Source: Lentinus brumalis | Lineage: Eukaryota > Basidiomycota > Agaricomycetes > Polyporales > Polyporaceae | NCBI GenBank assembly: GCA_001792895.1 | Contig: MARA01000001.1 | Coordinates: 124,001 to 188,000, forward strand | Direction of reading: 5' to 3' | Length of the DNA: 64,000 nucleotides | Part shown: piece by piece, positions 23,586 to 35,720 of the stretch | Layout: each line of letters opens with the position of its first letter | How positions within the stretch are numbered: the first letter of the stretch is position 1 | Notes under the pieces: model-generated | Told to the model about the DNA's origin: nothing | Databases searched by the model: none | Seen by the model: the letters and a program-made list of their open reading frames with translations, nothing else | Program-made: the position numbers and the translations under genes

Positions 23586-25345
23586 ATGTCGACAGTGGGT
23601 GTGGCCCCTGGGCCCAACTACTACGCCGTCATCCGTCTGGATCCTATAGCCATGGTCATGGATCTAGGACTGGACGATCCCGTCACGCTGGCTGAGGCGA
23701 AGCAGATGGTGACCAAGCGGTATCTTGTCTACTTGCACTGGGTACGCTCCGCTCTGTAACACTCATTTCTATCTCACTGACCTACTCTTGCGCTCAGCCT
23801 TTCGAACTGTTCATGCCGGATATGAGATGGTGCCGCTACGATGCCGAAATAATCGGGACTACTCTGCGCCCCCCGGATGAGGGCAGTGGCATCACTTCCG
23901 ACATGGTCATCCCGATCGCGCCCAACAAGAACTACACAGGCGAGCGGCGCCCTGTACATCCTCATCCTTCTTTCCCCTTCTCCAACTGCTACCACTGGTT
24001 TCGGAACCATATCAAAATACGTATACGTACCAGGGAGGGCGGGTTCGATCACGACGGTGGCTTCATGTTACCTGGGGCGGAGCACCTCGCTCTCAGCCAT
24101 GGGTTTTCTCAAGACCGCAAGCGGCTTGCTGCCTTCCGTGTGGCGAAGGAAGAGCTCTCCGCCGCCGCCACCCCCGCCATGACCGTGCCTGCGGAAGGCG
24201 GTTCCAGCGCCAAGCCGGCCCCGAAGCGACAAGACTCGATGAATAGCGCCCGGTCGGCCCTGGGAGCACTTGCGGAAGGCGAACCGTCTATCCGTCCGGA
24301 TGTCCTTGCGGAGACATACCTCAGGCTTGTGACGGCCAGGGGTCTGAAGACTTCTGACCCTCCTAGCGAGATCGACTCAGAACTGAATGCTGACGGCTCA
24401 GACATGGTAACATCGGCATCAACTATGAGTTCGCTCGCGGGGTTGGACCTTTTCGGATGGGACCCAGATCCTTCTACCGCCTTGATACCTCTAGTCGATG
24501 CCTGGCTCGATGTTGGTCAGTACCTCAGCGAGGACGAGATTCCAAATCCTCTTGAGCTGAGAGAGGAGGTCGAGAAGATCAAATCGTACGTCAGCGCCAT
24601 CTCATATGTTCTGCAGAACTGACCGAACAACAGAATCATCAAGCAAGGGCTCGTGAGGCTCGCGTCATCACAAAAGACGGAGTCGCAGATTAAGGAAGAA
24701 CATCCGGTCATCAGCACCGACTCAGATCTGACCATCGAGCCAGAAAACTACTGGCCAGAGGGACATCCTTCCAGCATGACGGAGTTGGACGCTCTATTCA
24801 AGCATATCCAACGGTTGAATTCCCCTGCGGCATCAGCACGTTCAGCCTCCACTTCATCGGTCCGAACACCTCTACCCGGATCGCCGGAACTCAGGCCTCA
24901 CGCTGCACCCAGAATTGTCTCCTCCGACATCGACGATGTAAATGGCCAGAGGACGATATCATCTTCCATCGGAACATCTCCGGCTCATCTCACTCGATCT
25001 CCGAAGATCCGCCCTACAGACCCATCTATGCGAATCTCTGACGCGCCCCCGTCTGCTTACAGAGGCAGGAGACCGTCTGATGCGATATTGCAGCCCTCAC
25101 GGGCGTATCGAAGGGCTGCGCGGGCGTTGTTGTTACAATCACGTACGTTTCTGTGGGCGCCGTCTTCGTTTGCGTGTGCTTACCCGGATCAACAGAGACT
25201 GCAAGTAGCACCGCGTCTAGGATCTACCGTCGAGTGCACTCCAAAGCCACATCCGTCTTGCAGCACTTCTCGTGATACTTGCACTCGAACGAACGTCATG
25301 GTAAGCGATGAACGGTGCCTCGCCACTCTAGTTGACCGGGGCTGA
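23586..25345 (+). CDS. Clustered unknown family (RWCRY/NCYHW), copy 1
   Basis: Exons 23586-23741, 23798-24585 and 24634 onward. The first exon carries YYAVIRLDPIAMVMDLGLDD and ends at RYLVYLHW. The second carries MPDMRWCRY, IIGTTLRPPDE, GITSDMVIPIAPN, HPSFPFSNCYHW, FDHDGGF, a low-complexity spacer, then GWDPDPSTALIPLVDAWLDV. The third begins SIIKQGLVRLA and continues Ser/Pro-rich. I do not recognise the family. No catalytic signature is evident; the invariant RWCRY and NC.HW residues suggest a folded globular core. In the exon-3 frame the protein ends at 25345, but a neighbouring frame at about 25120-25275 encodes a strongly hydrophobic stretch (VVVTITYVSVGAVFVCVCL) like the membrane spans of copies 3 and 5. 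A missed intron or frame break may separate the gene from its natural C-terminus. The start is set by alignment with the other copies. Confidence 0.75.
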
Positions 25346-25639
25346 TCATGGCTTCTAGACTTACGAACATGATTAGAGTAAGCCGCATAGCGCACTGTAT
25401 TATTCAAGTTGTTTGTATCGTTATTGTGCCCCGACGGAATGCGCGCGCCTTTCGCCTACTGAGCATAACGAGTAGCAACGCGTTTCACGGCCATGCCGCC
25501 ACAGTGCGTGACCGTCCCTCTTTCCATCTTCTCTCCTCATCTCCTTCTCTTCCATCATCCTCTCCCTTCTTCCGACTTATCATTGAGCCCTCTGTGAGTC
25601 AGGACTCCCATCCTCGCTCGCGTGTCCTCCTAAGTCAGG
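25346..25639. other. Spacer between copy 1 and the fragment
   Basis: About 300 bp with no gene seen. Confidence 0.3.
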
Positions 25640-25965
25640 TCAATATACGCGCACCTTCGAGCCGTAGCACCTCTGCCTGGCCACTACGCGGTGTTGCGCA
25701 TGGACCCCGAGGCCATGCTCAAGGATCTTGGGCTCGACGATGCTGCGACCCTTGAAGAGGTCCAACGGATGTCCGTCAAGAAATTTCTGGTGTATCTCGA
25801 CTGGGTACGTTGTTCGAAACAAATCCCACACCGATGAGCGCCGCCCAATTCACCCTAAGTCGCCCATCCCATACTCGAACTGCTACCACTGGATACAGGC
25901 CAGCACCTCGGTTGCGCGTGCGTGTCCATGAGGAAGGCGTTGAGCATGACGGCACCATCAGGTCA
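25640..25965 (+). pseudogene. Truncated fragment of the RWCRY/NCYHW family
   Basis: Exon 1 is recognisable at about 25660-25804: GHYAVLRMDPEAMLKDLGLDD to KFLVYLDW, followed by the usual gtacgt donor. The first part of exon 2 (RWCRY to APN) is then missing. Sequence resumes with ERRPIHP..PIPYSNCYHW at about 25835-25900, and a frame change precedes RVRVHEEGVEHDG. The rest of the gene is absent. It lies directly upstream of copy 2 and is probably a deletion derivative of a tandem duplicate. Confidence 0.8.
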
Positions 25966-26294
25966 TGTTGTTTGTATCTTTATTGTTTATGTAACAACGT
26001 CGTTCTGATTGTACTTCGGGTCGTGAACAAGGAGTGCAGGGCTTGTGGCTTGTCCATCGCCGCTCATTGTTCTTCTATCACGGTCGGCGTCTGTCACCTA
26101 CGCAAGCTCACAAGCGTCAACAGGGTGCCACCGCCGCAGTGCCCCCATATGTTGTCCTCTGACTCGTTCTCCCTCCTCTCTCCCTGCCAGCTTCGCGAAA
26201 TTTGCAGATAGCAACTCCTCCAGCTCTCATCTCCCTCGCAGCACCTTCTAATTTCCGCCTGTAGCCACTAGCACCCCGCTCCTCGTCGCGCGAA

Positions 26295-27761
26295 ATGGCT
26301 CGACTTCTGATTCCTCAGCCTAGTCACTATGCGGTAATTCGCATCGATCCAGAAGCGATGGTTGAGGACCTAGGATTGCAGGACACCAAAACGCTTCTAG
26401 AGGTCAGAAGTATGTCGAGGAAGAGATATCTGGTGTTCTTGGAATGGGTAGGCTTCATCGAGACTGTTACGCGGCTGCATCGCTGAATACTTCACTTGCA
26501 GCCCGAAGAGCTTCCGATGTCCGGCATGAGGTGGTGTCGGTACGAGGTGGCTACAATCGGGACCACGCTTCGCCCGCCAGACGAAGCTAAAGGCATTACT
26601 TCCGACATGGTCACCCCATCGCTCCCAACAAACACTACACCGGAGGACGCCGCCCACTATACCCTACTCCCTCCTTCCCATTCTCCAACTGCTATCACTG
26701 GATTATGAACAGTATATCTGTGCGCATCCGCGTGCACGAAGACGGTGTCGAGCATGATGGTGCTTTCAAGCTGCCCCCGGCGGAGAGCTACGCCCTGAAC
26801 GAGGGTTTCTTCCCGGACTGTCAACGCATCGGTAGATTTCTGCGTGAGAAGAATGGCCCGACGCCGTCGGCCGCGAACGCGGATCTCGCGGAACCCTTCG
26901 CCGCCGCCATGGCCTCTTCCGCGCTTCCGGAGACAACCCTAAGGAGCCGGGGCTCTTCAACATGGAACCATCAGTACAAGACGATGCTCGCGTTGACGTA
27001 CTTACCGACACATACCTACGGCTTGTCACACAGCGGGGCCTGCGGAGATCCGGTCCTCCCAGCCAGAGCGATGGGTCTGAACGGAGTCGCAACCGGCGTG
27101 AGCACTCGTCCGATGTCGTACCGGGCTCCCACGAAGCGCAGAAGCAGTCGCCTGTGACTCCAATGTCTTCTAGAGACCCGGGGCTGGATATGTTCGGTTG
27201 GGACCCTGATCCGAACACGGCTAGGATTCCGTTGGTTGACGCTTGGCTCGACGTCGACAAACATCTCACAGAAGACGACATTGCGAGCCCACTAGAGCTT
27301 CAAAAGGAGTTCGAACGGATCGCTTCGTAAGTCGTCCTGTCTTCATGCTTTAATGATGTCTCATGGCGATCACGAATCACAGTATAATCTCGCGAGGGCT
27401 CGCACGGTTTGCATCAGCTCAGAAGACCTTTGTGCAGATTCAGGAGGAGCACCCGGTCAGCGACTCCGACCTTCCTGTGGGGCCCGGAGAACTGGAAGAG
27501 ACCGACGACTGTGTGCGAGCCCTCAACGGTCTCTGGCAGGACCTCCGAGCGCAATTAGAACACTCGCCTTCTTCCGGAGACCCTCCGTTTCCAGTGATTA
27601 CAATCCCGGCCTCTGCAGATCTGGGCGACGTCGTGTCTGTACCGCCGCTCTCAGCCGAGTCTGGTGACTTTGTCCCGCTGTCTCCTCTCCCCGAGGATGA
27701 CACCGTACCACCTCCCGATGACGTTGCAGCGGGATCTGATATCCTTCGTCAGGTCTGTTGA
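26295..27761 (+). CDS. RWCRY/NCYHW family, copy 2 (frame broken)
   Basis: Exons 26295-26447, 26502-27326 and 27382-27761. The N-terminus MARLLIPQPSHYAVIRIDP matches copies 3 and 6, and exon 1 ends at RYLVFLEW. Exon 2 begins PEELPMSGMRWCRYEV. At about 26613-26620 one base is missing after DMVTP, so the expected APN...FPFSNCYHW block continues one frame over. A second frame change lies in the low-complexity spacer near 26900-26960, before DVLTDTYLRLVTQRG and GWDPDPNTARIPLVDAWLDV. The last exon begins SIISRGLARFASAQK and ends in an acidic Pro-rich tail without a membrane span. Two frame breaks make it a likely pseudogene unless they are assembly errors. Confidence 0.72.
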
Positions 27762-28509
27762 TCACCTGCAGACCTCATGGGCAATACGTGTCTTCCAGTA
27801 CACTGTGTCCTTCTCGCTCTCCATAGGTTTCCTCGCACCCTCTCCCACCACTCGTTGCCCTCCTGTTACGCGCGCTGCTGCGTTGACGGCTCTGCACGAC
27901 CACACAAGTGCATGTATTGTTACTCAATGATCTGTATTTTTGTTGTCTGCTATCTGACGACATTGAAAGATTGCAATGGATAGGTTTCGACGTTTCGTCA
28001 CTCGACCGATATGCAATGAGCAATCTCCACTGCAAATATCTGCAAGCCGCATGCGTTGGACTGATCGCGGTCTCGCGCTCCGATGTCCACAATGTCTCAA
28101 GTCCTCCCCGCCGATCCCGCTTCGTCAAGAGGTGACTTTCACCCATTGGTGCACACGAGTACAAGTCCACCAAGGGCATGGGACTATGTACGACATAAGT
28201 AGCCGCCTGCCCTCGCCGTCGAAACAGTGAAGGTCCAGACGAGGTATGTATCCGCGCCTTCTCGGTACGCGACCAGTCAGCCTCATGCGCCTTTGGCACA
28301 TGTCGTTCAGCGAAGCTGAATAGGAATAGCCCCCTAACCCACCAACCCATACCGAGGTCTCCACCCGTGGGGGTGTATTGAATTACAGTATCGTGCGACG
28401 ACGCTCCAAAGAGACGCCCGACGACGTACAAAGTCATTCTATGGATCATGCGTCTAGTCGTACAACAACATGCTTGAGCTTCTGCCAGATGGCCTCGTGT
28501 GGCTAGTTT
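27762..28509. other. No supported gene
   Basis: About 750 bp between copy 2 and the 3' end of ELP1. The overlapping frames on both strands have no recognisable feature. Confidence 0.4.
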
Positions 28510-31500
28510 CTACTTCACGTCAGCCAGCTTCAACTTCCATTCCTGCTTCGCCAGCTCAGGCTTGACGATGTTATCCACCGGGTTGACGTTCTTGCGTTTC
28601 TCGTACGCTTCCATGCGTGCGGCCCATCCGCCCTCGTGGGCCACGCCGCCCTCCGCGCCGCCCTCCTCGCCCTCGGGAGCCCTCTTCCAAATCTCCTCGA
28701 CAGCGCCGCTCAGCTCCTCAGAGAACTCACGGACTTCCTCCTGCAGGGAAGCAGCTTCGGCGCGGTGCTCCTCCGTGAACTGAAGGAGATGCGGGAGAAG
28801 TGCGGAAGTATCAGCTGCAGACATGAAGGAATGTGTCATGAGGAGCGTTAGCGTATTTCAGCAGAGCCGTTTGGGTCCTAGGACTGACCTTGGGCTGTAT
28901 TGAACCTCGCCACAAGCTTGGTGACCGACTTGAGGAGGTACTCTTCCTCGTCGACCGTTCCTTTCCGCCCGGAGCCGACCTTGCGCTCAAGCTTCCTCTT
29001 GGAACGCGAGCTGCGCCTAGAGCAAATTAGAGCGTGAGACACGTCACAACGCCGAAAACGGAGCAATCTTAGACCCACTTGGAAGACGTCTTCGAGACCG
29101 CTGAAGGCGCCACCGTGTAGCGCGTGAACATTGTCGGTGCCATTGAGATGTCCGTCATGACGTCCACATTGTGGAGATCTGTATCTTCCACACCGTAGAA
29201 CGCGTCTTAAAGATAGAGTCGCGCGCATGTCAGCATCTGAGCCAGGCATTTGACAGGTGTAACGCACCTGGTTCCTCGACCTTGCGGACCCGTAGCTCCC
29301 GAATGCGGGCCAGTTGCTTCCGCAGCTGCTCCCGCATCTCTGCAAGTTCCTCAGCAATGTGCGCGCGGCACTCGAGAGTTCCTGGATGGACAATCTCTTC
29401 CAGAAGCTCGGGCTGACGCTTCAAGGTGATCTGTAACGTGACGACGGTCAGCGAAGTCGAAGTCGTAGCGAGTTCGATGTGTGGAGCTCACGATGCGTCT
29501 TGCTTCGGAGAAGTGGCTGCCTTCGACTAAAGCAATCACGGCCTGACGGACATCGTCGGCATAGTCGAGCAAGACAGTAGCCGCGTCCGAGAATCGCTTT
29601 TTCGACGTCAGCTCCTCTGGAGAGTCCGTGAGCATCGTACAAAGGATCAACGAACGGATACGTACCAGCGACACGGTATGCAATATCAGAGGTCGGCAGT
29701 TCCTGTTGGCTAACCAGCTCGAAGAGCTCTTGCCAGTCTAACGCTTTCTCGTGGGCGATCAACGCTCTTTCGGGCTTGTTTGCTTGTCGGAACACTGCAA
29801 AGAAGATCAACATTTTGGTAGCGCAAGAACGTGTTATGGATCGTACCGAACGCTGCCTCTCGGAAGTCTCTGCGTTCGAACAGCCATTCACCGTACAGAT
29901 TCAGCACGGCCTGTGAAAGATCGTGCTTGGTAAGTGTTATCCGCCACATTCACATCCTCGCGTTGGACATACCTCGTACTTGTCGGTGCCGCGCCATATT
30001 GAGAGGGCGTGATCGTATAGGCTGTGCTTTTCCACATAGGCAAGTGCCTCTTCGAAACGCTCAGGGCCTGCGATACTTCATTCAACACGACAGCATCACG
30101 CGTATACGAGGACTTCCTACCCGCAAGACTTAGGTCTGTCAACGCCTTCTCATAGCGCTTGAGGTGATCGTCTATCCTGAAGCGTTGGTAATACTGGTCC
30201 AATGCGCGAAGCTCCCGTAAGAAGGGCAAGTACTCTCTCGGGTCCTGGTGCAGCGTCAGATCGGAAGTCGCCTGAAAGCGAATGCGGCTTACCTTCTGCG
30301 CATGCTGAGCAACCATCAGCACCAGAGAGAAGTCGTACATTCCGAGGGCGGTGTCGAACAGCTTGTCCGCATCGACCAGGAAGATGATGTACTTCACCGC
30401 ATCTTCAACGAGGTCCGGCTCCGTCTCTACGTGGTCGAGGGTCAGTGATCCCCTGGCTGTACAATTGACACTCCACGCACCCTTGAGACGCAAGAGTACG
30501 GCGAGACCAGCCTCGTGATCCGGAGGCGTCTTCACGACGTGAGCAGTCAATATCGAGTTGATATACTTCTTCAGGTCCTTCCGCTCAAGCTCGACGCGGA
30601 TCTTGTCGCATATCTGCGAAACGAGTTCGGACGGTAGAGAACCCTGGCTGGATACAACGGTTAGTCATCAGCGAGCAGCGCGTCCTTGTCTCGCACACAC
30701 CCAAGGCTGGTCAAGAAGAGGTTGATGTAGTCGACGTCGGGCACCTGCTCGAGGAACGACGGGATTCCCTGCAGAAACGCGTCCCGGTTGTGCTCGACGA
30801 ACACGTTCAGGTCGACCCGATGCTTCCTGCATGCCGTAAAGGCCTTCCCGTAGTTCCCACTACGAACGCAAGTCAGCTTTGAATCGCAGCATAACAAGTG
30901 CACGGAGAGACTGACCTGTCAATGTCCTGCTTGACGATCTCCATGACGAGCGGCCGCGGGTTGATTGTCTCGAGGTTGCCTCTCGGCATCTGCAGCACGA
31001 GGCTCATGTTGCTCGGGACGGCGGTCACGATCCTCGACCCGCGCTCGACACGCCGCGTCTCGAACTCCGGTAGCGGAGCATCCGGCGTCGAGAGGACCTT
31101 CGCCAACTCTGCGAGCGGCGCGAAGTGGGCGACGTGCGCCGTCGTAGTGTAGATTAGGAATCCAGGGGTGGTCGTGAAAGAGTTGGCGTTTGTGGCGAGC
31201 GTGCGCGTCGTTTCGCCGTTCGTGACGTGCAATTTGCCTGAGTGCGAGAGGCCGATGTATAGTCGCGACTCGCCAGTGGAAGCCTGCGCGGTCCAAAAGC
31301 AAAACTCAGGGAAGTAAGCGACTTCTGTGACATCATTGCTCTCGAGGTCAACTGCGAGAACGTCAGAAACGCTTACAAGGAAGTATCAACAAAGAACATT
31401 TGCGGACCTTGATAAATCCTGGCATCCGGACCCTGCCACAAGAATCCCAGACCCGCAATGAGTCTTCCGTTCCGCGCGGGAAGTGGAACAACCGTCTGCT

Positions 31501-34302
31501 TGCTCTCTTGTCCCTGGATGTCAAGAACGCAGAGGATGTCGTGCGTATCGCCACTTGGGTCCGCGCCTAGGAATGCGAGACGCATTGCGCCTTCAGGGCT
31601 GATGCTCTGGTCGAAGACAGCCTGCCGATAGCTCCTTGATCCTGCACCTTCAAGGACCCCAGACCAGACAGAAACAGGATCGAGGACTTTGCCACGACCG
31701 GGACCCAGTCGCGTCTTCAGATCGAAGATTTCGACGATCCCTGACTCCCAGAGCGCTGCAAGGACGTCGCTGTGCGACGCGAACGCAGCATAGACAGGAG
31801 CAGGAGATCGTCGGAGAAGGGACGGCAGCGAGACGTCGGGGACCTTGAGAGGAAGCTCGTGCGAAGACATGGGCGGAGGGATGTTCTGTGTCCGGAACGG
31901 GGTGAGAAGGAGGCTCGCTGCAAGTGTCGTGTGTGAGCGTGTAAGCAATGGACAATCGTGGTGTCGACGTACTGCCGTCGACGACAGCTACAGAGCCGGA
32001 ATCCGCAGGTGGTCTGCTGGGGGATGCTAGCGTGTCCCATGCGTACGTACGCTGGATGACTTCCGCTGTAAGATCAGACGATCAGCGAAGATGCCACCGC
32101 GGCAATGTCATGAACACCTACTAGGAGTGGTCAAAATGATCCGAAGCGGGTCCTCAGGGTGCCACTTGACGGTTGTAAAGCGACCGGGGGCCCCATCAGG
32201 ACCCTTCGGAGCAACGATCTCCTGCTTGAGGTACCTATGTCCAAGTCAGCACACGCTGAGAGATCTTTCGCAAGGAATATACCAATGATAATTCCCGGAC
32301 GTCCATAGTTGCACTGCAAGTTCTGTGAGGCATAGGAAGCACGCATCTGGAGATCACACGTACCGACGTCGCCGTCATCCCGCTCTATCCAGACACTCAG
32401 CACGTTCGAATCCGAGCTCCATCCCACTTCGCGCACACGGTATCCCCACTTGCGCTCGCCTGTCGCCTTGTGTTCGGGGCTCCACTCGCGCAGCGTGAAC
32501 TCCCCGTGGCGCAGGCCGTTACGCTCAAAGAACACGATGTCATGTCGCCCGTCGCGCCCCTGTCCCAGACCGGATCCGCCGCCGGACTGCGGCGTTGACT
32601 CCCCAGGGATGTTTCCGAAGCGCTGTGTGCCGACGATGAGGTTGCCGGAGGGACGCCAGGAGAGCGCGTGTTCCAAGCCGGGTACGGGTTCCGCAGTGCT
32701 TTGCAACGCTGCTTCGCGGGAGTACACCCGGACCTTACGATGAGGTCTTGTTTCCGTCTGCCACACGAGTCAGGGAGGGGATGGAGAGGATAAACCACAC
32801 AGTAGGGGTACCTCGTTCGCGCCCTCGAGGACGCTGACAGTAAAATAGGCACCGTCTCCTCGCCAGCTGATGCGGACGTGGCCGTCGTCGTCCGGGCTTG
32901 CGCCGATGGCTGCAGCGGGGACCGTGGAGGTCGCAGCAGCCTTACCCAACGAGCCGTGGAACTGTGTGTGTTTGGCCCCCCAACCGACGTTTATCGGTGC
33001 CTCTGTGGCGATTGGTTCAGTCTAGGAGGAGGGTGAAGTTGAGACTTGCACAGACCTTCACCGAAGTCCGATGGATGGAGAGGTCCCTCGGAAAGGACGT
33101 CGAAAGTCGAGGTCATCACGAGCAGCTTGTCCTCTCCTGAAGCACAATTGATGTCAAGGTATAGAAATAATTCACCCTGGACACGGCGAGATTTCGCACT
33201 CGATTGTAGGCGTCGGGCCTACCAGGGCTGCTCAATTCATCTAAACGCTGGACGCTGGACGCACTGCAAACTCGTTGATGGAGGTGATGGCCACAAGCGA
33301 CAGTAGCCGAGCACCTCCTCCGACTTTGCGGGCGCTCCCTGAGTTCCTCGCTGAACACACTGCTCCCGCCGTTCATACGCAACGTCGTATCGTGCAGAGG
33401 ATGTTCACGAATACAGCCGTTTTTCTGCATGTTCCGACGGTCTTTCCAACGGCTCATGCAGCCTCTCGTTGAGGCCACAGCACGAAAAGCAAGCATCCTC
33501 GCCGCCTTGCCGAGTCGTCGGCTCGTCTCGCGTACGCCCATCAAAGGGCTCTGAGGACGTCCAGCGTCCAGCGTCCAGAAGAATTGAGCAGCCCTAGTCG
33601 GGCTGCTCGCCTTCCGAGCCAATACTGACCGCGTCCCGTCCTGTGCCAAATCCGCCATTGTCTGGGGTGTCAGGAAAACAAAACTGACCTGTGACGAGGA
33701 CAAGTAGCGTGTCGTCAGGACTCCACGCGGCGCTCATGATACCGCCTTCGACAGAGCCGACAACGTCGGCCTGATACGACTCGGTCAGTGTTTAAAGGAC
33801 TCGTTCTAGATGCCAGGAACGTACAGTGGGTTGGTCTTCGTCCAAGGGAGCCGTGGTTATGTCGCCCGCACGAGTAATGACGACTACGGATCGACTATCC
33901 GGAAGGACATGGAGAGAGAGTACTTCCGGGTCGGACCATAATCCGTAAGGAGTCTTCTTGGATGGCCCCGAGGACCATGGGTTATTCGAAGCCATCGTAG
34001 GTGTCTGAAAAATCGTCACCAGGGACGGCGTGACCTGAGCAAGATCTGGTCAGCTATAGTGACTTGGGATCTACGGTTGGACATACACCATGATGAAGCT
34101 CAGTTTCTTCAGGAAGAAGCCAGAGTTCGACACGGGCACCCCCCTCATGCGAGCTGCTTCTGCTTTCGGTCGTTAGCAAGAGCGCATTCTGGTCGAGGTC
34201 TACAGCCACTGCTGTAAGACTGCCGGATGCCTCCGTTGACGATGAAAATTCTGCTTCAGTGAGAGATACACTTGAAAGCTTCCATAACGATAGGCTGCGC
34301 AT
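28510..34302 (-). CDS. ELP1: Elongator complex protein 1 (ELP1/IKI3)
   Basis: ELP1 is the dimerising scaffold of Elongator, which forms the wobble-uridine cm5U tRNA modification; it is cytoplasmic. The gene has many exons with short introns. The N-terminal beta-propeller part runs from [12 protein letters not shown] (34302) through [65 protein letters not shown], the family signature [16 protein letters not shown] (spanning a splice near 32285-32240) and [12 protein letters not shown] second propeller region follows (31950-30900). Then comes an alpha-helical TPR-like part ([46 protein letters not shown]). The C-terminal dimerisation region ends [15 protein letters not shown] at 28510. The length, over 1,200 residues, fits the family. 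No coding break was noticed. One intron (33137-33688) is 552 nt against the usual 50-70, because it holds a MITE-like insertion. Confidence 0.95.
33224..33595. mobile_element. MITE-like insertion inside an ELP1 intron
   Basis: The sequence AGGGCTGCTCAATTC at 33224-33238 reappears inverted at 33581-33595. Just inside each arm is a matching inverted GGACGCTGGACG-type repeat (about 33244-33261 and 33558-33578). The arms extend imperfectly outward, both sides sharing an AGGCG near the outer edge. The 372-bp interior has no coding capacity. The whole lies in the oversized ELP1 intron at 33137-33688. I could not fix a target-site duplication, so the exact ends and superfamily are undecided. Confidence 0.75.
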
Positions 34303-35720
34303 TAGTCCGAGCAGTTGCTGAAAGGCCTGATGCGCGTCAGGATAAGTCGAATGGGCGGAAGAAGGAAGGGGGTTAAGTATTAGTCACAAGTTAGCGCAGC
34401 TAAGTTTGCCTAGGGCGTCTATCAAGATCGCAACTGTCGGCAATTGCCGGATGTTCGTTTAGAATAAGTAGAGTAAGTCTTACCTCAGGCTGTCGTGACT
34501 CTTCATACTCTTACGCTTCCTCGAAATGCTCCAACCTCTTGAGTCTCGAACAGTCGTACGAACGATCTCTAGCCATTATACTCCAGTCCTCCGGTTTTGA
34601 GTCGTCAGGAGACAGATAGCGATTACAGGCTTCAGCCTTAGCAGAGCTCTACAAGCCTCAGGCTTGCGATTCATTCGACGCCTGTTGATACGAACGTCAT
34701 TCAGCTTTGAGCCCTACTCGACACCAGGTGAGCTCTACCCACACCACGCATCGAGTCACTTACGAACTGGTGTTCGTTCCGACATTCTCTGGGGCGCCCT
34801 TTCAGCCAGCGGCCAGCGGATCGCGACTGCTGTTTGCACCAGGAATGCGACAGTGCATCATGTACCGGGACAACTAGGTGAGTCTGCAAGTTGTGCCTCT
34901 TAGCAACGCGTCCGACCGCGTCTTCGTCTGGCGTTGACATTTCACGTAGCAGCCAGAATCTATGTCCGACGTTTCGCGACCTCTAGGTGCTAGTTGGCCT
35001 ACACCCCGGATTGCTTGCTCGTAGCAAATACTCGACGACCAGTTGCCGACGACGCATCCACTGAAGATAGTCAAAGCACTCAAAACTCGAACGCATATAC
35101 GACAACACGACAGAGAGGTCCCGACATGTAATGCAACCCATGTCCGTTATCATGTCCGACCCAACCATGCACTGTTTCGAGGTAAGTCAACCCAACTCGT
35201 TCTGAATCTGAAGGACTGTCTCGCTGCGCCGTATTCTTGTGCGAGCAAAACGAGGGCAATAATGTCAGTCTTCTCCGCACAAAGCAATCGCGATAGAAGT
35301 CATCAAGCGGAGATGGCGGGATGAAGTCCGGGCCCTGAGAGGGCTGCTTCATCTCTTTATCTTGCGTTAGTGACTCGTAACACACCAATATGATTCTATA
35401 CTCACCGTGGAGGAACCTTCTCATTTATGGAACGGCATGGTGAGGTGAAGGGATGGGGCATTGATGGGGCGATGCCAGGACGCCGCCTCTCACGGCCGGC
35501 GTCGGGCGTACACATGGACTCACACATGTAAACACCGTTCATGGGGTCCAGCCAGCTCAAAACGCTCCCCCAACTTGACCTCCCTCATCGCCACGTATCA
35601 CTCGTCTGTGGCGTGTTGCTCATCAGATCCTGCCTATCCGCACATCGCAGCTACTCCTTGACCCTCTGAACTTCTGCAGCCTATCGATATCGTCGCCTCT
35701 CACATTCACCGTAGAACATC
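34303..35720. other. No supported gene; divergent promoter region
   Basis: About 1.4 kb separating the 5' end of ELP1 (minus strand) from family copy 3 (plus strand), so it must contain both promoters. Short frames here lack motifs. No repeat was identified. Confidence 0.4.

Noticed and set aside
33116..33703. 195-codon minus-strand frame inside ELP1
   Set aside because: It spans the oversized intron with the inverted-repeat insertion; the ELP1 frame joins correctly across it by splicing.
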